Made by a program: the position numbers and the translations under genes
In this document: piece by piece, positions 42,760 to 51,574 of the stretch
Numbering within the stretch: position 1 is the first letter of the stretch
Layout: each line of letters begins with the position of its first letter
NCBI GenBank assembly: GCA_964617665.1
Contig: CAZUAH010000017.1
Span: 1-61,489, forward strand
Length of the DNA stretch: 61,489 bases
Direction: 5' to 3'
DNA from: JADHUC01 sp964617665
GTDB taxonomy: Bacteria; Planctomycetota; Planctomycetia; Pirellulales; Pirellulaceae
The notes under the pieces: model-generated
Seen by the model: the letters and a program-made list of their open reading frames with translations, nothing else
Told to the model about the DNA's origin: nothing
Database searches by the model: none

Positions 42760-42830
42760 GGGAGGGCGAGGCTCCTGCCGAGCCGCGTGTCGGCGGCAGA
42801 GGTTTGGCTCAGCAGGAGCTTCGCCCTCCC
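42760..42830. repeat. Palindromic repeat family A, copy 4
   Basis: Left arm GGGAGGGCGAGGCTCCTGCC, right arm CAGGAGCTTCGCCCTCCC. It lies in the 344-base divergent gap between the epimerase and the HzsA-like gene. I see no other feature in that gap. Confidence 0.8.
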
Positions 42831-42876
42831 AATTGTCATACGCCCAGAGACCTTGAAGTGCACATCGGAGGTTTCC

Positions 42877-45800
42877 ATGAACCGGCATCGACAGCCTAGT
42901 TTGTTTTCGCGCTACCGACTCGTGGCGTGGATACTGCTCGCGAGTGCTTTGGCGGTGGATGCGGCGCCAACGGACGGCGCGGATGTGCCGAATCCCACCA
43001 TCGCGCAAGCCGCGTCAGAAATGCTGCCGTTATCGCTGTACGTAAAACAGGACGGCCTGGCCGCGACGCTGCTGTCGGCGCGTGAACGCTATTCGGCGTG
43101 GCTGGCCGATCAACCTCCGGCGCGGAAAGTGGTCGAGTTCGACTCATGGTTGGCGACGAAGCCTCTTCCGACGGCCGACGCCACGAAACAGATCCAACCC
43201 GCCGAGGCTATCGACGTAAGCGCACGCCTGGAAGACGGTCAGGCGCTCTGGTCTCCGCGCAAGGATCTGGTTGATGGCAAAGCCGTGAAATTCGTCAGCG
43301 GTTCCGGTGATACCTCGGTTTATCTCACGCGCACGGTTCGCGCGAAGCAGCCAGTGCGGCTGACGGTCGGCGTCGGCGGAGGCGATCGTCTCGAGGTGTG
43401 GCTCAATGGGCGCAAAGTGGCAACCGCTCGAACACGCCTGACCGAAGGGCGCTACGGATGCAGCTATCGTGTGGACGGCACGCGTGTCGATCAAGTGCTG
43501 GCGGATCTGGACCTCAAATCCGGAGAAAACACGCTCGTGGTCCGGCTCGCGCCTGGCAACGAGCCCTCGTTCTACTTCACGCCGTCACCGCGCCCCGTAC
43601 CACGGCTTTGGGAGCAGATCCGCCGGGACTTTCCGCCAACACAGAATCCGCTGTTGGATCTCGTCCACGCGGACTGGTTCGCGCCGCAGGGCTGGTTCGC
43701 AGCCAAAGGCAGCGAATTGGAGGAGCAGTTCATTGACGGCCTCATCTCCGATTGCGCTGATGACGGAACGTTGATCCAAGGAGAATTGAATCGGCTTAAG
43801 CAGGCAAAGACGGATCGGGATGACCGTCGCTGGCTCGATCTATGCGTGAGAGCGTCGGTTCTGGCCGCCCTTCATCGCGATCTGGGCCGATTGCGTGCCG
43901 CGGTGAACGAATTGGGCCAATCCTATCCTAGCAAGTATCCGGCCGCCGAACTGCTCGGCCGTTTGAACGAGTACGAGCGGCGGCTATCGACGCAGGCCGG
44001 CACGAAACTCGATCCAAGCGACGCGGCAACGCGCCGTCTCATGGCGGAAATGCCTCAGATGAAGCGTCGCATGCTGGTCGATCTTAATCCACTGATCCGG
44101 GATACCGAAATCGTCTTCGTCAAACGCTATACCTACGACAGCAAGCATTACTACGACGACTTCCAGCACATCAGCCGTTGGGGCGGTAACTTGTGCGTGC
44201 TTTCGTTGGCCGATGGCAGAGTGCGCGAGATCGCTCCGCAGTTGGCCGACGGCGTCTTCGACCGCTACGACCTTTCGTTCGATGCCAAGCGGATCCTGTT
44301 CGGGTACCGCCGTCCAAAGCACGAGGGCTACCGAATCCATGAGATCGGCGTGGATGGCAGCGGCCTGCGGCAGGTGACGTATCCTCCGGACGACGAAGAG
44401 CTGCGAATCTCCAAGTATGGGACGACCAGCACCGGGGACAGTTTCTACGGCTTGATGGGATACCGGTTCTGGACGGACGACGTGCATCCGTGCTACCTGC
44501 CTGATGGCGGCCTCTGCTTCGCGTCAACACGATGCGAGCACGGTGTGCTCTGCACGCCAAATCACTATCTAGCCTGCACGAACTTGTTCCGAATGAATGC
44601 CGATGGCGGTGGCTTGCGGCCGATTTCCCAGGGCGCGCTCAGCGAGTTCACGCCAACCGTGATGGATGACGGTCGAATCCTCTACAACCGCTGGGAATAC
44701 GTCTACAAAGGCATCGCAGCCGTGCAGCCACTGTGGGTCACGCGGCCGGACGGATCGGGCAGCGAAGAGTTCTACGGCGATAACATCACCAATCCCGGCG
44801 TGTTTTGGCAGGCACGCCAGGTGCCCGGCAATCCGCATCTGGCGGTGTGCATCGGCTGTGGTCATGAACCGATGGGGGTGGGACAAGTGCTGTTGTTGGA
44901 CATGACCAAGGAGAAACGTACGCAGGAGCCCATGACCAGCTTGACCCCAAACGTCAAGACGCAGAACCTGCGCGGCCTCTATCAACTTCGCAACGGTGTA
45001 TGGCGCGAGGATATCTACGGACCGTTCTATGCCGATCCTTATCCCCTATCCGACAAGTTCTTCCTCGTCGCGTGCAATCCGGACCGACGGTACAACGACC
45101 AAGCGGCTTATGGCATCCATCTGCTGGACGCCTTCGGCAATCGCGTGCCGATCTACCACGACCCGGAAATCTCCTGCTGGCAACCGATGCTGCTTCAGCC
45201 GAGAGACGTTCCACCTGCCCTTCCTTCCGTCCTGCCGGACGAAGTACAAGATGGCAAAACGACGGCCACCGTTTTCCTGAGCGACGTGTACCGTGGGCTC
45301 GATGGCGTGGAGCCGGGAACCATCAAGTATGTCCGCGTGATGGAGCAGATTCCAAAACCGTGGGCCGCCGAGGTGGATCCGCTTCGCGGCGAAGACCGAC
45401 GTGCCGACGGATTCGGCGGGCACATCGCCGTGAGCTGCAACGCCCACATCTGGATCGCCGTGTTGCGTGGAATCGTGCCGGTCGAGGAAGACGGATCGGC
45501 CTGTTTCGAAGTGCCCGCCGGCCGAAACTTATTTTTCCAGGCGCTGGACGAGGGCTTCATGGAAGTACAGCGCATGCGAACATTCGTCAACTTCGAACCC
45601 GGCGAGCAGCGGTCCTGCATCGGCTGCCACGAGCACCGCAGGCAGGCACCCGTGTCGCGTTTTGCGTCAGCGTTTGGCCGGGTACCCGCGCAACTCGCCG
45701 CGCAACCCGGCGAGGTCGCCCCGCGTCCGTTGTACTATCCGACTGACGTGCAGCCAATCTTCGACCAGCATTGTGTGAGCTGCCACGACGGCAAGGACCC

Positions 45801-46866
45801 CAAAGCCGCCCCTGATTTGCGCGGCGAAATGACCACGCTGTTCAATCGTTCGTACGAGAACATTTTGCAGGCCGGATTGGTGGATACAATTCGAGAATGG
45901 GCCGGCGCCAGCTACTCGATGCAAAACGCCGAAGCCGTCTCGCCGTACAGTCACGGTTCGCACTGCAGTAAGCTGATCGAAACACTCGAAGCGGATCACT
46001 ACGATGTGAAGCTCTCGAAGGAGGAGTGGATCAAGCTGGTCACGTGGATCGACTGCGGCGCCCCCTATTACGGATCGTACTACGGGCGTCGCAATCTCGC
46101 GTACCGAGGCCAGCCCGACTTCCGTCCCGTACCGACGGTGGAATCGGCATGCGGCATCGCGCCCGTCTTCCCCGAACTGCCGAAACTTGAACCGCTACTC
46201 GCCGAGTTGCTTGCCCGGTGGCCTCTGGATGGCGAGCGCGACGGAAAGACCCCGGTCGACTCCGACAACGGCCGGGACGGCAAACCTGTGAACGCCAAAT
46301 GGGTTCAAGACGGCGAGCGAGGACAAATACTGACTCTGGATGGAAAAGGCTACGTATCAGCCGGCGGCATCGGTCACCACGAGGCAATATCTGTTTCGCT
46401 TTGGGTCAAACCGAGCCGGCTACCGAACCGCTGGAACCCTCTGTTGTTCAGCGACGGGGGAAACAAAGGCGCATTCCATTTCAGCTTGCTCGAAAACGGA
46501 ACGCCCAACGTGGCTATCAATACCGGTCCCGGTCCGTGGACCCACCGCCCGGCGAAGACGCCATTTGCCATTGACCAGTGGCGTCATTTAGTCGTCACGT
46601 GCGATCCTCGACCTGGCGGAAGCATTGGTTTTTATGTAAATGGCAGAAAGGACGTGCAGCAAACGCTTGGCCTGGGCGTCGCGCTCAACCTTGAGTCATT
46701 CCGCATCGGAGCGTGGAGCGGCTGGGAGAAGAACCCAAACGCCGGCTTCTACGGCCAGTTGGACGAACTACGCATCTATCGCGGAACGCTCACCGACGAT
46801 CAGATCGCCGATCTACACGCAGCCGGGAGAACAGGCTCGCCCGCGGCGCAGAGTGATGCGCGTTAG
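42877..46866 (+). CDS. Exported HzsA-like protein with two CxxCH motifs and C-terminal LamG domain
   Basis: A 1329-residue protein. CGGAGGT precedes the ATG at 42877; an earlier ATG reads through a repeat. Signal peptide about 1-33. An N-terminal helical and jelly-roll-like part leads to a PD40-type propeller (about 400-830) and a segment like the hydrazine synthase alpha-subunit C-terminal domain with CIGCH at 914-918. A second CxxCH (CVSCH, 966-970) opens a cytochrome c domain (PIFDQHCVSCHDGKDPKAAP). Residues about 1110-1320 form a LamG domain. Planctomycetes hold many such HzsA-related proteins outside anammox; the partner subunits are missing here, so hydrazine synthesis is not implied. 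Extracellular redox action near a glycan is a guess. Confidence 0.86.
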   Translation: MNRHRQPSLFSRYRLVAWILLASALAVDAAPTDGADVPNPTIAQAASEMLPLSLYVKQDGLAATLLSARERYSAWLADQPPARKVVEFDSWLATKPLPTADATKQIQPAEAIDVSARLEDGQALWSPRKDLVDGKAVKFVSGSGDTSVYLTRTVRAKQPVRLTVGVGGGDRLEVWLNGRKVATARTRLTEGRYGCSYRVDGTRVDQVLADLDLKSGENTLVVRLAPGNEPSFYFTPSPRPVPRLWEQIRRDFPPTQNPLLDLVHADWFAPQGWFAAKGSELEEQFIDGLISDCADDGTLIQGELNRLKQAKTDRDDRRWLDLCVRASVLAALHRDLGRLRAAVNELGQSYPSKYPAAELLGRLNEYERRLSTQAGTKLDPSDAATRRLMAEMPQMKRRMLVDLNPLIRDTEIVFVKRYTYDSKHYYDDFQHISRWGGNLCVLSLADGRVREIAPQLADGVFDRYDLSFDAKRILFGYRRPKHEGYRIHEIGVDGSGLRQVTYPPDDEELRISKYGTTSTGDSFYGLMGYRFWTDDVHPCYLPDGGLCFASTRCEHGVLCTPNHYLACTNLFRMNADGGGLRPISQGALSEFTPTVMDDGRILYNRWEYVYKGIAAVQPLWVTRPDGSGSEEFYGDNITNPGVFWQARQVPGNPHLAVCIGCGHEPMGVGQVLLLDMTKEKRTQEPMTSLTPNVKTQNLRGLYQLRNGVWREDIYGPFYADPYPLSDKFFLVACNPDRRYNDQAAYGIHLLDAFGNRVPIYHDPEISCWQPMLLQPRDVPPALPSVLPDEVQDGKTTATVFLSDVYRGLDGVEPGTIKYVRVMEQIPKPWAAEVDPLRGEDRRADGFGGHIAVSCNAHIWIAVLRGIVPVEEDGSACFEVPAGRNLFFQALDEGFMEVQRMRTFVNFEPGEQRSCIGCHEHRRQAPVSRFASAFGRVPAQLAAQPGEVAPRPLYYPTDVQPIFDQHCVSCHDGKDPKAAPDLRGEMTTLFNRSYENILQAGLVDTIREWAGASYSMQNAEAVSPYSHGSHCSKLIETLEADHYDVKLSKEEWIKLVTWIDCGAPYYGSYYGRRNLAYRGQPDFRPVPTVESACGIAPVFPELPKLEPLLAELLARWPLDGERDGKTPVDSDNGRDGKPVNAKWVQDGERGQILTLDGKGYVSAGGIGHHEAISVSLWVKPSRLPNRWNPLLFSDGGNKGAFHFSLLENGTPNVAINTGPGPWTHRPAKTPFAIDQWRHLVVTCDPRPGGSIGFYVNGRKDVQQTLGLGVALNLESFRIGAWSGWEKNPNAGFYGQLDELRIYRGTLTDDQIADLHAAGRTGSPAAQSDAR

Positions 46867-46919
46867 CCACTCTGGTTGCACCAGAACGGAGTCGGGTCAA
46901 TTTCCGTCTCAATAGGCGC

Positions 46920-48203
46920 TCATTTCGGCTTGATGAACAAGACCTCGGCGCGCTGAATCCATCCCGACCTTAGATCCACTCGGAACCAGCCATCGCTGTT
47001 CTTCATGTTAAAGCGTAGGGGTGATCGTTTGCCGAGTTCTTTCAGATCGTATTGCGCCCACGTCTTGCCCATATCCAACGAGACTATGAATCCCGTGTGG
47101 TACGGCGATGCGGGTGCATAATGCGACGACAGGACCACTCCGTCCTGAATGACCATGTTGGCGGATTCGTATTCAGGGTTGAATAGCATCGTATGCTTTT
47201 CGGGATTGGCGATGTCGGCCGGGTCGCATCGGAAGAGGCCTCGGTCGTGTGGCTTGGGGCCGTTGGCGTCGGCGACCCAATAGCACTTGCCATCAACGAA
47301 GTTGATGCCGCCGCATTTGTATCGCGAATTCGATGGAGCCGATACGATGACCTTCCATTGCCATTTATCCTTGTCCACGTCATAAGTCCCTCTCAGCCAG
47401 TGGCACTCGTGCCCCTCGGGCGTCTCGCGATCGCCCGTGCAGGCGTAGAACGCGTTTTCCACGGGGTTGTACGCCACGCAGTGCATGTGGCGGCAAATGA
47501 CCGGGTTATCGGGATCGCCTAGCAGCGTGCCCGTCGAACCTCCGCGCGAGCCGTTATCCCGATAGTAAGGGTTCTGTCCAAAGGCATACGCGATCTTCAC
47601 CGTCTGCCCACTGTCGGTCGAGTAGAAAATGTTAACCGGGACCGCGCCGCCTAGGACGTTGCAGTAGTTGCCCCACACAAGCATCTCCACGCCATTCACA
47701 TCCCACGTATGAACGCCGTCTAGCGGATGGAAGTACCAGCCAGGGTAGTCTGGGTTCTTCGGTGTATGGGGGATGTAATCGGCGCCTTCGGCATCCTTCA
47801 CTGTGATCTGCTTGTACGTTTTCAGATTGTCCGCGCTAAGATATATCTTTGCACGAGTGGCAAACAGGATATTCCCGTTCTTCAGAATGCAACTAAACGT
47901 TATGTTCTTGGCGTTGGGAAACGCGGAGCTGTATGGCCAAGTGCTGCCGTTGTCTTCCGACAGAAAAATAGTGTCGTCCGTGAACCCGAACGCCTTATTG
48001 TCCCGTTGCGTGTCGATGTACGGACCTTCTGGTTGCAGGCGGTACCAGAAGTGATCCGTCGAGGGGCAATCGGGCGGAATCGAGCCTGGCTCAGCACCGA
48101 TGGCAAGTGCGCCGGGCATCAGCATCCCGCCGGCCGTTGCTGCCGAGGCAGCCAGGAACTCGCGACGACTCACTTGTTGCGGCGTCAATACTCGCTTCTT
48201 CAT
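46920..48203 (-). CDS. Tat-exported BNR/sialidase-like beta-propeller protein
   Basis: A 427-residue protein. SRREFLAASAATAGG (from residue 12) is a Tat signal with a following hydrophobic stretch. The mature part is a beta-propeller with Asp-box-like turns (SEDNGSTWPYS, STDSGQTVKIA, SLDMGKTWAQYD), as in sialidases and BNR-repeat proteins. The Arg triad of true sialidases is not evident, so it may only bind or cleave another glycan. GGAGAG stands 7 bases before the ATG. It converges with the HzsA-like gene and diverges from the selenoprotein-like gene, 117 bases away. Confidence 0.82.
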   Translation of the reverse strand: MKKRVLTPQQVSRREFLAASAATAGGMLMPGALAIGAEPGSIPPDCPSTDHFWYRLQPEGPYIDTQRDNKAFGFTDDTIFLSEDNGSTWPYSSAFPNAKNITFSCILKNGNILFATRAKIYLSADNLKTYKQITVKDAEGADYIPHTPKNPDYPGWYFHPLDGVHTWDVNGVEMLVWGNYCNVLGGAVPVNIFYSTDSGQTVKIAYAFGQNPYYRDNGSRGGSTGTLLGDPDNPVICRHMHCVAYNPVENAFYACTGDRETPEGHECHWLRGTYDVDKDKWQWKVIVSAPSNSRYKCGGINFVDGKCYWVADANGPKPHDRGLFRCDPADIANPEKHTMLFNPEYESANMVIQDGVVLSSHYAPASPYHTGFIVSLDMGKTWAQYDLKELGKRSPLRFNMKNSDGWFRVDLRSGWIQRAEVLFIKPK

Positions 48204-48320
48204 GATTACGCTCTCCGGAATGAGGTGGGATTACGACGCAGTGTCGAATTGCGTTAGACTGTATCCTTCGTCCGACGACGTCCGCCTTTCGTTTCGATTG
48301 TAGCATGAGGAAGCGTTGCC

Positions 48321-48944
48321 GTGTCCCACGTCACTCTCGAAATGTTCACCGACTACATCTGACCGTGGTGTTACCTCTGTACGGTCCGTACAGAACGCCT
48401 GCAGTCCGAATACGACATCCGGCTGAAGATCACGCATTTTCCGCTGCATCCGGATACACCCGAAGATGGCCTGGCGTTGGAGCAGCTTTTTGCTGGCCGC
48501 AACTTCGACATCGACGCCGCACAAGCCCGGCTCGCAGAATTGATGGCCGAGGAGGGCTTGCCCTATAGCGATCGCAGGATGACGTACAACAGTCGGCTGG
48601 CCCAAGAGTTGGCAGCGTGGGCCGAGACACAGCCGGACGGCGAGACGATCCACGACGCACTGTACCGGGCCTATTTTGTCGACGGGCTCAATCTGGCGAA
48701 AGCGGAGGTGTTGCTTGATGTTGTTCGTCAAATTGGTTTGCCCCAAGACGACGCTAGCAACGCTCTGGAGAATAGGTCTTTCAAAGCTGCCGTCGACGCC
48801 GACTGGCAGCGCTCACGCGAATCTGGCGTCACTGCGGTTCCGACGTTTTTGGCTGGCGGTCGAGCCTTGGTCGGGGCGCAGCCGTACGAAGCTCTGAGTC
48901 GGCTGGTGGTGGAAGCAGGCGCCATTCCGCGAAAGGATCACTGA
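48321..48944 (+). CDS. Putative selenoprotein: FrnE/DsbA-family oxidoreductase with UPWC active site (in-frame TGA)
   Basis: A 207-residue protein if the TGA at 48360-48362 is read as selenocysteine (residue 14). Codons before it give MSHVTLEMFTDYI, those after it PWCYLCTVRTERLQ, so the TGA replaces the first Cys of the CPWC motif that marks FrnE-type DsbA proteins. The rest is a complete family member: the helical insert, and AVPTFLAGG with the cis-Pro before the last strand. GTG at 48321 is the start, with GAGGA 9 bases upstream and a stop just before. A SECIS-like hairpin follows the TGA. Family members handle disulfides in the cytoplasm or envelope; no signal peptide is seen. The alternative is a Cys-to-stop mutation. 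Genes for selenocysteine insertion are not in this window. Confidence 0.75.
48363..48399 (+). promoter_or_regulatory. Bacterial SECIS-like hairpin just after the in-frame TGA
   Basis: A perfect stem CTGTACG (48377-48383) and CGTACAG (48387-48393), lengthened to 8 pairs by T376-A394, with a lower stem GGTG (48367-48370) and CGCC (48396-48399). The tip shows GGTC, the same as the SelB-binding loop of the E. coli fdhF SECIS. The tip begins 20 bases after the TGA, inside the range known for bacterial SECIS elements. Confidence 0.65.
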
Positions 48945-48946
48945 CA

Positions 48947-49525
48947 GTGAATTGTCGTCGCAGTGTTGCTGTACTAATGGCTATTGCGCTGTTCGGTTCG
49001 GGGTTCCTTGCCGGATTCGCATTGTCCAGATGCCAGCCCGAATGGCTCAGTAATGCGCGTTCATCGAACAAGAAGGCAAACGTCGTCTTGGGAGGGCAAA
49101 TCCGTTGGACCGACGCACCCTCCTACCTAAAGAAGACGGTTCACCGCGAGATCCGTTGCGCTGACGAGCGAGTTATCGACATTGGCAACCGAATCGGAGT
49201 TGATCTGAGACTCTTGTGCCAAGTGGAGGAGGGCAACGGCTATCTGCATCCCAATCTGGGCATGGGCGCAATGAGAATCCCCGTAACGCTTTCTGACGGT
49301 AGTGACCTGCAAGGCGACGATAGTCCCTTGCTTGATACTCTGAAGATCACAAAGGCACGGGGATATCTCCTTGAGTCCACCGATGGTCACAGCCAAGAAA
49401 CGAAACTCGTTGTTGGCGGAAAGCTGTGGCTCTGGCGAGTTCACTCTGGCAGCGGATGGCGCGAGTTGGAATCGGACTTGGACAGCATGCTTGCCGACAC
49501 AGCGGAGAATAACGTGAGCCCTTGA
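48947..49525 (+). CDS. Membrane-anchored or exported protein of unknown function
   Basis: A 192-residue protein. An N-terminal hydrophobic segment (about 6-26) is a signal anchor. The rest is a mixed alpha/beta domain with charged strands, no motif recognised. GTG at 48947 lies 2 bases after the stop of the oxidoreductase gene, so translation is likely coupled and the two should be cotranscribed. An ATG 10 codons on would cut the hydrophobic stretch. By position it may be a partner of the thiol or selenol enzyme, which is an inference. Confidence 0.7.
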   Translation: MNCRRSVAVLMAIALFGSGFLAGFALSRCQPEWLSNARSSNKKANVVLGGQIRWTDAPSYLKKTVHREIRCADERVIDIGNRIGVDLRLLCQVEEGNGYLHPNLGMGAMRIPVTLSDGSDLQGDDSPLLDTLKITKARGYLLESTDGHSQETKLVVGGKLWLWRVHSGSGWRELESDLDSMLADTAENNVSP

Positions 49526-49906
49526 GTGGGGATGTGCAATCCCCGTTGTGACGTTCAAGACGCTCGGTTGGCCACTACTGGCCTGGTGGTTCCAGCCGCT
49601 GCTTCAGCAGATCTGACTTCTTGCTTCCATCAATCAACTGTTCGCGGATTTCGGCGGGTTCGATATCGCGTATGTGCTGGCGACTTCTGCAAGACACGGC
49701 CTCCAAAAGCCGCTCGATGAATTCCCACCATCGTTGATACCCACATCCACGAATGATAGGTTCGGACGTCATGTAGGCAGATGTACGACGCCGTAGGCTC
49801 ATGACGACCTGTTTAACGGCAAGCCGCAGGCGTCGGCGTCTCAGAAGTCTGGGCGATCCCGAAATACACACTTTCTCGGGTCTATTAGGCACAGAAAGGT
49901 GAATTC
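49526..49906. other. Intergenic region with possible gene remnant
   Basis: No gene is supported with confidence. On the minus strand a frame at 49575-49772 of 65 codons has a protein-like part (RWWEFIERLLEAVSCRSRQH) but no ribosome site; it may be a remnant. A single family C repeat arm lies at 49811. Confidence 0.4.
49811..49838. repeat. Palindromic repeat family C, single arm
   Basis: GTTTAACGGCAAGCCGCAGG and CGTCGGCG match the left arm of copies at 16998 and 22713. The right arm is missing. Confidence 0.65.
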
Positions 49907-51208
49907 ATGATTCACGTCTTTGTCAGGCATTTGATACTTGGCGTACTCCTTGGACTGAGCGTTTGCCTTCCCGCCAATGCACAGCCGAAAGACGAGACCG
50001 TTACCGTCTCCGGCCTGATCGTCCTGCGCGACAACGACGGGATGTACGTCCGGAATCCCGAAGGACAGTTCGAAATCCAGTGGACAGACAAGACCGAAGT
50101 CGCGCTGGAAGTGAACACGCGTCAGTTCGGCAACCTGAAGAACGGTGTGCTGCAATACAAGATTCACTCGTCGATTCAAACCATCGACTTTCCACTGACA
50201 TCAGGGCCGATCACCGGCATTAAGAGCGTCCGTGGCGGCCAGCAGCGCGAAACGGCATTGAAGGTAGCTGACGAGGAGAACTGGATCGCAGAGTTCGGAT
50301 TGGTGCTGCGTTTTGGCGAAAAGCCAAATGCGGAGCAACTGCCGACGGAAGCCGATCCGCGATTCGTCGGCTTGTGGGATCCGACCACCAAACCGCGCAC
50401 GTTCAGCATCAACGGAAAGAAATATGAAGTATCGCTGAAAAAGGGTGGGCAAACCAATGCGTTGCTCTTCAACGTGATCGGCACCGAAGGCTGCAAGCCG
50501 TTCGTGAATCGCGCCACCGTGATCGGGCGGAAGAAAGGCGACGTCATCGTTGCGGACGAGATTCACGTCTTGCCGATTGGCGATCAAACCGCCGGCGACG
50601 ATCCCAAGCTGCCTCGCTACCTGTTTATTGGCGACTCCATTTCCGGCAACTACGGCAGAGGATTACGCGACGCGCTGAACGGCAAGTTCAACATCCACCA
50701 TCCGCCGACAAACTGTGGCCCTTCCGGCAAAGGGAAGAACGAAATCGTGGAATGGCTGGGAGTCTATGATGAAAAGGGCCGGCACTGGGACGTGATCAGC
50801 CTCAATTTCGGCCACTGGGATGCTGGCAAGGACAAAGCGACTTATCAGTCCAATCTGGAAGCGGTGATCAAGGAACTGAAAAAGTCCGGCGCCAAACTTA
50901 TTTGGGTCACGACCTGTCCGGTGCCCAGAGGCTTCCCGCCAGCGGGCGAACTCACCAAGGACGGCAAAGCGCCTCGCAGGACCTCAGGCGTGATGGAGAA
51001 GTACCTGAACCCGTGGGCGATGGAAATCGTCAAGCGGCATCCGCAAATCACCGTCTGTGATCAGTGGCAGTTCGTGAAAGATAACGAGAACGATCTCTTC
51101 AAGGAATGGTGGGCCGGTGCCAACGTCCACTTTGGCGGCGAACCAGCCGACGCCCTGGGTCGATTCCTGGCGGAACATGTCACCAAGGTCATGAACACGC
51201 ATCGGTAG
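49907..51208 (+). CDS. Secreted SGNH/GDSL-type hydrolase with N-terminal beta domain
   Basis: A 433-residue protein. Signal peptide 1-25. About 30-225 is a beta-rich domain with no clear name. From about 238 an SGNH fold begins with YLFIGDSISGNYG, Ser244 as nucleophile; NFGHWD gives the Gly/Asn blocks. The C-terminal His408 lies in NVHFGG, where the expected catalytic Asp three residues earlier is not obvious. AAAGG precedes the ATG. Planctomycete glycan loci often hold such esterases that remove acyl groups from polysaccharides. It starts a plus-strand series with the PQQ-propeller and fucosidase genes. Confidence 0.82.
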   Translation: MIHVFVRHLILGVLLGLSVCLPANAQPKDETVTVSGLIVLRDNDGMYVRNPEGQFEIQWTDKTEVALEVNTRQFGNLKNGVLQYKIHSSIQTIDFPLTSGPITGIKSVRGGQQRETALKVADEENWIAEFGLVLRFGEKPNAEQLPTEADPRFVGLWDPTTKPRTFSINGKKYEVSLKKGGQTNALLFNVIGTEGCKPFVNRATVIGRKKGDVIVADEIHVLPIGDQTAGDDPKLPRYLFIGDSISGNYGRGLRDALNGKFNIHHPPTNCGPSGKGKNEIVEWLGVYDEKGRHWDVISLNFGHWDAGKDKATYQSNLEAVIKELKKSGAKLIWVTTCPVPRGFPPAGELTKDGKAPRRTSGVMEKYLNPWAMEIVKRHPQITVCDQWQFVKDNENDLFKEWWAGANVHFGGEPADALGRFLAEHVTKVMNTHR

Positions 51209-51574
51209 AGACGAGCGGAAGCGTCAGACCCGGCGGAGACGAACGCCAAACCGGAAAGTCGCTGACTCACATTTGTCCTCCTTGTTGACACGATCGTCGT
51301 CAGGCATGCATGCCGCTGCCCATGCGAAATGTCGCAGTTCTTGGCTTCTGACTTGGTGCGGTATGTTCGATAGATGGCAGGCAGCCGACCGCGTCAGTTG
51401 GTGTTTGGACATTATGCCCTTCAATGGTCGGATACGAGCCTGTCACATGCACGAGGACTTGGAGACGTCACAACCAGAGAGAATCTTCACCCGCCGCAGT
51501 GGTTTGCTGTTTTATGAGCCGTTACGATAGACGCGTACCGCGCATTCCGTTATCGATCAAAGGAGGAACACTCA
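51209..51574. other. Intergenic region, nothing clear
   Basis: 366 bases between the SGNH hydrolase and the PQQ-propeller gene. I see no gene, repeat or strong hairpin here. The promoter for the following gene is probably in it. Confidence 0.5.

Noticed and set aside
42877..46866. A real hydrazine synthase subunit, hence an anammox bacterium
   Set aside because: No beta or gamma subunit genes are near, the protein has extra LamG and other domains, and HzsA-like proteins are common in other planctomycetes.
46920..48203. A true sialidase
   Set aside because: Asp-box-like turns are present, but I could not find the Arg triad or the FRIP-type motif, so only a BNR-like propeller is claimed.
48360..48362. 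Reassignment of TGA to a normal amino acid in this organism
   Set aside because: Many genes in the window end in TGA with normal lengths, for example those at 5126, 41705 and 48944, so TGA is a stop here in general.
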